Position numbers and translations under genes: made by a program. A stretch of 64,000 nucleotides of DNA from Trametes villosa (lineage: Eukaryota; Basidiomycota; Agaricomycetes; Polyporales; Polyporaceae), in assembly GCA_002964805.2 (NCBI GenBank), contig PUDQ02000034.1, positions 1-64,000 of the forward strand. The letters are read 5' to 3'. The notes under the pieces are model-generated. The model worked only from the letters and a program-made list of their open reading frames with translations, did no database searches and was not told where the DNA came from. Shown here piece after piece: positions 57,141 to 64,000 of the stretch (position 1 is its first letter; every line of letters begins with the position of its first letter).

Positions 57141-60076
57141 ATGTCCTCGCTGCTGCAGTCCCTGTCTTCCTGGAGAGCCCGCCGACGCGGCGAAGAGGCC
57201 TCGGATAACGAGGTCGTTCCGGTGGAGGCGCCCCTGGACGCGAAACGGTCCAAGGAAGATAGCGATGGAGAGTCGCTCGCGTCTAAGGAGGTCACGACCG
57301 CCGCGGATCCGACACTCAACCCTGGCGAGCTCTCTTTCGAGGAAGGTGCGTGAAAGCGATTCCTGAAGGTGTGGGCCGCAGGGTGGCTGATAAGGACGCC
57401 CTAGATGCCGCCGGTGGAATGGGCCGTCATCTTGGCGTGTTCAGCTGCACGCTGCTCATGTGAGTACAGTTAACCCCTTTCAAATGACAAGAGACACAAA
57501 CCAGGAGTTCACAGCGTCGGACGTATCATCGGTACTGGCATTTTCTCAACGCCCTCCTCGATCCTCGGCTCCGTAGGGTCAGTGGGCGCGTCCCTCATGC
57601 TCTGGGTCCTCGGCTTTGTGCTCTCCTTCTGCGGGCTCTTCATCTGGCTCGAGTTCGGCACAATGTTCCCCCGTTCCGGCGGCGAGAAGGTGTACCTGGA
57701 GGCGGTTTACAAGAAACCGAAGCATCTCGCGACCGTCATCTTCGCTGTGAACGCGATCGTCCTTGGTTTCACGGCCTCGGGCTGCATCGTACGTATCGCG
57801 CGTTCCTTCATTGTATGCGCATGTGCTGACCGAGATGCATTTATGCAGGTGTTTGCCCAAAAGTATGTGTACAGCTGAGCTATTGCCGTTTGGTATGTCC
57901 TGACGTCATTGCCAAGCATCCTCATCGTTGCAGGCCACAGCGCGGAGCGATGGGTTACTCGCGGTATCGCCCTCGGAGGTGCGTCATGCGCTCTCCCCTT
58001 GTCGACAGAATTGGATTTTGACTGGCTGCGTAGTGATTGGCTTCGTAACCCTCCTGCACGGCCTGACGCCCCGCCTCGGCGTGTGGGTCATGAACGTAAG
58101 CGTACAAGCCAGTCTGGGAGAGCTCCTACTCACACGATCGTCCTTTTCAGGGTCTGAGCCTGTTCAAGATCATCATCCTCATCTTCATCGTGATCACCGG
58201 TACGTGCCTCCGCGCCCCCAACACAGATCTCGTGCTCACCTCGCGGCGCAGGGTGGGTCGTGCTCTCTGGGAAGACCCACATCGAGGACCCGCACGCGAA
58301 CTTCCGCGACGCGTTCGCCGGGAGCTCGCACAGCAGCAACGACGTCCGTCTCCCCACCGCCCCTCCTCTTCCTGCTCTTGCTAACGGCGGTACCTATAGT
58401 ACGCGACCGCGACGTTCAAGGTCCTGAACGCGTACGCCGGGTGGTCGAACGTGAACTACGTGCTCAACAACGTCAAGAACCCCGTGCGCACGCTCAAGAT
58501 CGCGGGCCCGCTCGGCCTCAGCATCTGCGCCATCCTCTACCTCCTCGCCAACATCAGCTACTTCGCGTGCGTCTCCCCAACTGCCATCGGGCTCTTGCGG
58601 CTTTGAGCTTGGCTGACACGGTTTGGGCGGGCAGGGCGGCGACGAAGGACCAGATCATCCACAGCGGGACGACCGTCGCGAGTCTGTTCTTCAAGAACGT
58701 GTTTGGCGTGCAGGCGCAGAAGGCGCTCACTGTGTTCGTCGCTTTGAGGTGAGATTCCAGACCTAGTGTGAGGGGTTATATGCTAACAATTGCGCAGTGC
58801 TCTAGGGTAAGTGCTCAATCTTGAAAAGTGAGAAGCAGAAGTTTATCGAATCGCTTTTCGCGCACTTTTTGCTATACAGAGTGAGTGACATGCGTAAAAC
58901 ATGATAGAGCATTTACTTACCCTCCTTTATCCGTATAGAACGTCATCACGATCGTATGTGTTGCTAACTCACCCCACAACGTGTGCATTGATCTGAAATA
59001 TCGCACACCAGACCTTCGCTGCAGCACGCATTAACCAAGGTAAGTCAGCACGGACTAAACTTGGAGGTAAAAACTCACCTTACACCCTTCGCCAGAGCTC
59101 GCAAAAGAGGGCGTTCCCCTGCCGTTCGGTAACAAATTCTGGGCTTCGAACTGGCCCACGGGCAAGTCGCCGCTCCCGGGACTAATCATCCACTTGATAC
59201 CCTCGGTGCGTGTGGCCGGCTTGGACGCATATATGCGCCCACTAAGCATTCAACAGATCATCGTCATCATCGGGCCGCCGCCAGCGGTCGCATACCCCTT
59301 TATCCTCGACGTCGAAGGCTACCCCAGTCAGGTCATCAACCTCTTCATCGTAGTCGTACGTCCCGTCTCGTCTTCGAGCGCGTGAAAACGGCGGCGTGCG
59401 GGGAGCTCACGCGCCGAATTTTGCAAATACCTAGGGACTGTTCTGGCTGAGGTATCGCAAGCCGAACGCGCCCCGGCCGTTCAAAGGTGCGTCTAGCCTT
59501 ACCCCGCCCTCCTGCTGCCCGGACGGACGATGCTGAGCTCCGCTTGCAGTGTGGTGGCCCGCGGCCGTGTTCTTCCTCGCCGCAGCAGTATTCCGTGCGT
59601 ACCCCTCTGAATCCCATCAGCTGATTGCCCGCCGCTCGACGGCCCTGCCGAGCGCACTCGCTGACGCGCGCCGTCCCCAGTGCTCGTCGCGCCTTTCCTG
59701 CACCCTGCGAACGGCAAGGGCGACACGCCGCCGCTCCCGTACTACCTGTGCGTGCGCCCCGCCACCATCGTTCGCGTCTCCTGTTCGGCTGACGTGCTTG
59801 ATGCTCTGCCTCTCTCGTTCCTGGCAGGTACTGTCTCGTCGGCATCGCCGTCTTGGTCACCGGCGTGCTGTACTGGGCCGCGTGGCGCATCGTCCCGCGG
59901 TGGTTCGGCGTCGAGTATGTCCCGCGCAAGGAGGTGCTCCCCGACGGGACCGTCGTCACCTTGGTGAGTTTGGTTCTGGGTCGTGTTACGGATCGGCGGG
60001 GGTGGGGGGCTCCCCGGATCTTGATCAGTGCTGACCGGCTTCTTCTGTGCAGTTCTCGCGGCAAAAGATCGAGTGA
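57141..60076 (+). CDS. Methionine-type amino acid permease (MUP1-like), copy 1, with micro-exons
   Basis: Plasma-membrane APC/LAT-type transporter of roughly 580 aa, about 12 hydrophobic segments. Recognisable stretches: VGRIIGTGIFSTPSSILGSV, FIWLEFGTMFPRSGGEKVYL, VNYVLNNVKNPVRTLKIAGP, PFGNKFWASNWPTGKSP and PANGKGDTPPLPYYL. Start ATG 57141; early exons are 57141-57345, 57405-57459, 57515-57788 and 57850-57863 (14 nt). The last exon reads FSRQKIE and stops at 60076. The region encoding SALGNVITITFAAARINQ is split into exons 58798-58806, 58880, 58939-58953 and 59012-59039 (9, 1, 15 and 28 nt), whose sum equals the single 53-nt exon of copy 2. Best match in memory is high-affinity methionine permease; the substrate is inferred. 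Confidence 0.85.
58880..58880 (+). other. Predicted single-nucleotide exon in permease copy 1
   Basis: The lone A sits between TATACAG (acceptor, ending 58879) and GTGAGT (donor, from 58881). Together with the preceding exon ending in GG it makes GGA (Gly), after which the next exon (58939-58953) reads AAC GTC ATC ACG ATC. Without it the frame is lost; with it the protein aligns residue for residue with copy 2 (ALGNVVTVTF). Flanking introns are 73 and 58 nt. Confidence 0.7.
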
Positions 60077-60699
60077 GGCCTGGGGGAGTCTATGGAGCTT
60101 CCCGGCGGGGTCCTATGACCATTTCTGTGTCTGTATTACGGTATTTATGTCGTTCTTGTAATGGATGCTCATCGGATTGTATTGGAACGTTCATGTGTCT
60201 TCTGCACCGGGGATAGACCCCAAGCGAAGTGCATGAGATGCCGGAGCCAGAGGATGGCGCGATTCGCTTGGAGGGAACCTGCACCGCTCTCGAGGCACGG
60301 CCGCGTGGAATCGTTCTTGCTCAAGTGCTCCGCCTGGCGTCGCGCCTCGACTCGGCGGTCGCAGCGCTCGCCCAGCCCGCGCGCAGCCAATGCGCGCCAC
60401 GACGGCCCCGCGGGACGAGAATTTCGCGGTGATTGGGTTGGCGGGGCTCGCCGGGTGAACGCCTTTCCCGCCGTTCACCCGCAGGCGCCCGTGGTGGGCG
60501 CGCACTCCCTCCATCTTTTAGCCCTCTTCGCGATGTTGCGCTGCGATGGCGCAAGCCCTCGGATCGCGGATGCGTCGCGCGCGGCGTGCATATGTATACG
60601 GCCCCCGGCGCAGGGGCGGAGGCGTCTTCCTGTTCCGTCGACCCTGCCCTTCTAGCTGCAGTGTAGGTCCACCCGACGCTCGCGATCATCTTCGGGAAC
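60077..60699. other. Intergenic between tandem permease genes
   Basis: Compact spacer holding the 3' flank of copy 1 and the promoter of copy 2. No gene seen. Confidence 0.5.
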
Positions 60700-63287
60700 A
60701 TGTCCGGACGCTTCAACCTCGCGTCATTGAAGGCGCTCTACCCGCGCAGGGCCAGAGCAGAACCCGTGGTAGAGACGGAGCCCGCGCCGTATGCGAAGTC
60801 GTTGGACGATACGAAGACGAAGAACCCGCACCTCGACACCGACGACGAGGCCTCTCTTCAAAATGTGGCTGACGCTGCCGAGGTCGACCCGGAGCTCAAC
60901 CCTGGAGGCCTGTCCTTCGAGGAGGGTAAGTCGTACTGGAATCGACCTGACGTATAGCGTATACTGACGTGAATTTTTTAGACACCGCCGGAGGAGCTGG
61001 TCGCCATCTCGGCGTCTTCAGCTGCACGATGCTCATGTAAGTTGACCTCTTCTTTCTTCTCGGAAGAACGCATGCTGACGCATCTACAGCGTCGGCCGTA
61101 TCATCGGAACCGGTATCTTCTCGACACCATCATCCATCCTCGGCTCCGTAGGATCGGTCGGCGCGTCGCTCATGCTATGGGTTCTCGGCTTTGTCCTCTC
61201 TTCCTGCGGTCTCTTCATCTGGTTAGAGTTTGGAACGATGTTCCCTCGATCCGGTGGCGAGAAGGTGTACCTCGAGGCCGTGTACAAACGGCCCAAGTTC
61301 CTGGCTACATACGTTTTCGCTGCGAACTCCATCCTCGTCGGTCTCACGGCTTCGGGCTGCATCGTGAGTAGCTCATTCCTTATGCGCATATAGCAGGACT
61401 AATGAGCCATGCAGGTCTTTGCGAGCAAGTACGGCGCTTTCCTATTTCACTGCTGATCTACCTACTAAACTGCACGTAGCATTCTCGAGGCTGCTGGCCA
61501 CGAAGCCACCCGATGGACAACGCGTGGAATTGCGGTTGGAAGTGAGTGAAACCGTAGCATGATGAGAGAACAATACTCAATATCATGTCGTAGCCATCGT
61601 CTTCGCGGTCCTGCTGCATGGACTGACGCCGCGCATTGGAGTCCTCATCATGAACGTACGTCTCTCGCATGCCGCAACGTACAGGGCATCGTACTGAATT
61701 CCTGCCGTAGGGTCTCAGCGTGTTCAAGGTCGTGATCCTGCTCTTCGTCGTCATCACCGGTTGGGTCGTGCTCTCGGGAAAGACGTCCATCCAAGACCCG
61801 CACGTCAACTTCCGGAATGCGTTCGCCGGAAGCTCGAACAGTAGCAACGACGTCAGTATCGCATATACTCATCCAGCCTAACCGGTAGCTAACAGATATG
61901 TGCTCAGTACGCTACGGCCATGTTCAAGGTCCTCTACTCGTACATCGGCTGGTCGAACGTCAACTACGTCTTGAACAACGTGAAGGATCCCGTCCGCACG
62001 CTCAAGATTGCAGGCCCGCTCGGTCTTTGCATCTGCGCCGCTCTGTACCTCCTTGCTAACGTTGCGTACTTTGCGTGAGTGACTTTTCCCTCCATCTAGT
62101 GGAAGTGCAATACTGACAGGAGCTTTTAGGGTCGCGACGAAGGAGGAGATCATCGACTCTGGCGTGACAGTCGCCTCCCTCTTCTTCGGCAAGGTGTTCG
62201 GATCTCAGGCGCAGAAGGCGCTCACCGTATTCGTGGCCCTGAGGTACGTACCCCACCCGGACAATGTGGGATGTGTCGTTGACGCCTGGATAGTGCGCTT
62301 GGAAACGTCGTCACCGTCACCTTCGCCCTCTCCCGTATCAACCAAGGCGAGTCTGGCAAACGCCTGATAGCATTGCAAACCGCAGTGCACTGACTCGAGA
62401 GCTTGCTAGAGCTGGCCAAGGAGGGTCTTGCGCTCCCCTTCGGTAACAAGTTTTGGGCTTCGAACTGGCCTACGGGGAAGTCGCCCTTCCCCGGTCTCGT
62501 TCTCCACATGATTCCCTCCGTACGTCCACTACGCTTCAAGCTCTTCCCCTCGTGTACAGACTCACACCGCTACAGATCATCATCATGATCGCACCCCCGC
62601 CAAATGTTGCGTACCCGTTCATTCTGAACGTGCAGGGGTACCCCATACAGGCGATTAACCTCTTCGTCGTCATCGTGCGTTTACCAAGGTGTTTCCCATC
62701 GACCCGTAATACTGACAGACGACACAGGGTCTGTTCTGGCTAAGATACCACAAGCCGAACGTGCCGCGTCCGTTCAAAGGTGCGCCTATCCCAATCGCCA
62801 AGCGCATACATTCACATTTCCTGACGCTGCTGTGCAGTATGGCTTCCGGTCGCCTTCTTCTTCCTTGCTGCGACTGTGTTCCGTAAGTCCCCAGTCGCAC
62901 TTGTCGCGTATCCGGTGCGCTCAACTGAGAACTCTCCACAGTGCTCGTCGCACCCTTCATCCGCCCGGCGAACGGCGTCGGCGACACGCCCCCGCTGCCC
63001 TACTACCTGTATGTCATATCTCCGCACGCGCCGCGATCTTCCCCTTACTTTCAATCTATCCAGGTACTGTCTCGTCGGCATTGGCGTGCTCGCCTTCGGC
63101 GCCCTTTACTGGGTCGCATGGAGACAGCTGCCGCGCTGGTTTGGGTACGAGGTCGTGCAGCGGAAAGAGGCGCTCTCCGACGGCACCTTCGTCACTGTCG
63201 TACGTTCTCCCGTCCCCCCTAGCGCCGTCTCGCAGCGTGCTGACGTCCGACCGTGTCATGCAGAACGACTACAAAAAATTCGAGTAG
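60700..63287 (+). CDS. Methionine-type amino acid permease (MUP1-like), copy 2
   Basis: Tandem paralogue of the preceding gene, same strand and nearly the same length. Start ATG at 60700 (MSGRFNLASLKALYP), stop at 63287 after NDYKKFE. The cytosolic N-terminus has DPELNPGGLSFEEG, like copy 1 (DPTLNPGELSFEEG). Core motifs repeat: VGRIIGTGIFSTPSSILGSV, AGHEATRWTTRGI, WVVLSGKTSIQDPHVNFR, SNVNYVLNNVKDPVRTLKI. A 14-nt exon (61415-61428, encoding VFAS and part of Asn) is shared with copy 1. The exon 62294-62346 (53 nt) is undivided here. The intron after it (62347-62409) starts GCGAGT, a GC-AG intron, where copy 1 has GTAAGT. Frame is intact through all junctions I checked. Confidence 0.86.
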
Positions 63288-63786
63288 GCTCGTCGCCTCC
63301 GCACGGACCCGTAGACAGACGATGGACCGTGCATGTACTCCGCTAATGCTGCCCCACACATTGATACCTCGTAGCAATCGCAATCGGAACCTGTAACACC
63401 ACAAACATCTTTCTGGGGGACGCCTGGCTTACTCTCAGCAAACGCAAGAGCGTACGAGACGTGCATATCAACATGCTGCCATTGCATTTGGGTTGGTGTG
63501 AAGCCTAACCACCTTCGTTGAGCGGAGGCTTTGCGCAGCTGATGATCGGCAAGGCTACACCCGCTGGTGAACCACAAGCTGTGTGCATCCTATTTGCAAC
63601 GAGACCCATGACCTCCACACGCTGCGACACGTACTTATGTAGCAGCAGCGGAATGATCGACGTCTGAGGTATCCCGCTCTTCTACTCTGAACCTCAGGCC
63701 TCAGGTAGGGCCGCGCAGATCCCTCCGTAGTCAGCAGCCGCTAACCGCTGCACGACAACAGGCTACCCCACACAGGCTACCCCACG
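63288..63786. other. Intergenic with a tandem 14-mer at its right end
   Basis: No gene seen. ACAGGCTACCCCAC is present twice back to back (63758-63771, 63772-63785), ending one base before the ATG at 63787. Confidence 0.6.
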
Positions 63787-64000
63787 ATGGCTCCGAAGTT
63801 CAAGTTGACCGCGATATACGAGAAGTCTCTGGCTACGCTGAACGGCGAGACCGTGGACCTCTCGCGCTGTGGCACTCCAGGGGAGATCCGCTTCATCGAC
63901 TGTGCCGCCGCCGCTGAGAATATCCTCTGCATCTACGAAACGAACCTCAACTTCCCGCCCAAGGACGTCCCATACGCCACCGTCTCCTACGTCTGGCAAG
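63787..64000 (+). CDS. HET-domain-like protein, N-terminus only
   Basis: Open from the ATG at 63787 to the window edge (71 codons). The segment IRFIDCAAAAENILCIYE followed by VPYATVSYVWQ resembles the opening of fungal heterokaryon-incompatibility (HET) domains, in which a short lead is followed by Y-x-x-[LV]-S-Y-V-W. HET proteins act in non-self recognition and regulated cell death. Only the first conserved block is in the window, so the assignment rests on that motif; the rest of the gene lies beyond the edge. Confidence 0.6.
   Translation, partial: MAPKFKLTAIYEKSLATLNGETVDLSRCGTPGEIRFIDCAAAAENILCIYETNLNFPPKDVPYATVSYVWQ

Overview
This window looks like nuclear DNA of a filamentous basidiomycete, probably an agaricomycete such as a polypore. 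That rests on GC-rich coding with G/C third positions, many 49-75 nt introns (GTRNGT donor, CTRAC-type branch site, YAG acceptor), and the families present: MATA-type HMG-box regulators, a DUF6699 protein, a ZZ-finger giant protein, a HET-like protein and multi-exon MUP1-type permeases. The clade is inferred; no rDNA or marker gene is present. Exon limits were read by eye from splice signals, reading frame and, where possible, a second copy of the same gene.

Layout. 1-1640 (-): Ser/Pro-rich HMG-box regulator running off the left edge. 5717-6727 (+): endonuclease III-like HhH-GPD glycosylase. 7451-8809 (+): DUF6699 protein. 12068-13977 (+): second HMG-box regulator. 19517-21481 (+): ERp38-type protein disulfide isomerase. 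About 21966-22868 (+): decayed short-chain dehydrogenase. 23633-28375 (+): 13-exon ZZ-finger protein of about 1,320 aa. 28855-30979 (-): arginyl-tRNA synthetase. 31499-32759 (-): myo-inositol oxygenase. 35395-39758 (+): tandem array of three MPPED-like metallophosphoesterases, the third frameshifted. 40290-42176 (-): third HMG-box gene. 42416-50749: 8.3 kb with no supportable gene. 50750-51207 (+): 3' fragment of a fourth metallophosphoesterase. 51731-53609 (-): fourth HMG-box gene. 57141-60076 and 60700-63287 (+): tandem methionine-type permeases. 63787-end (+): start of a HET-like gene.

The two strongest observations are these. (1) A direct segmental duplication of about 3.1 kb (39302-42415 and 50750-53847) carries a complete HMG-box gene plus the 3' part of a metallophosphoesterase gene. 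The two HMG proteins are both 588 aa and differ at about four residues despite many silent differences. (2) In the first permease gene, one 53-nt exon of its tandem sister is split into exons of 9, 1, 15 and 28 nt, which sum to exactly 53. This implies a single-nucleotide exon at 58880.

The HMG-box genes sit beside long gene-poor stretches, which may be extended regulatory regions. Housekeeping genes (ArgRS, MIOX, PDI) are compact and intact. I see no tRNA, rRNA, CRISPR or intact transposon.
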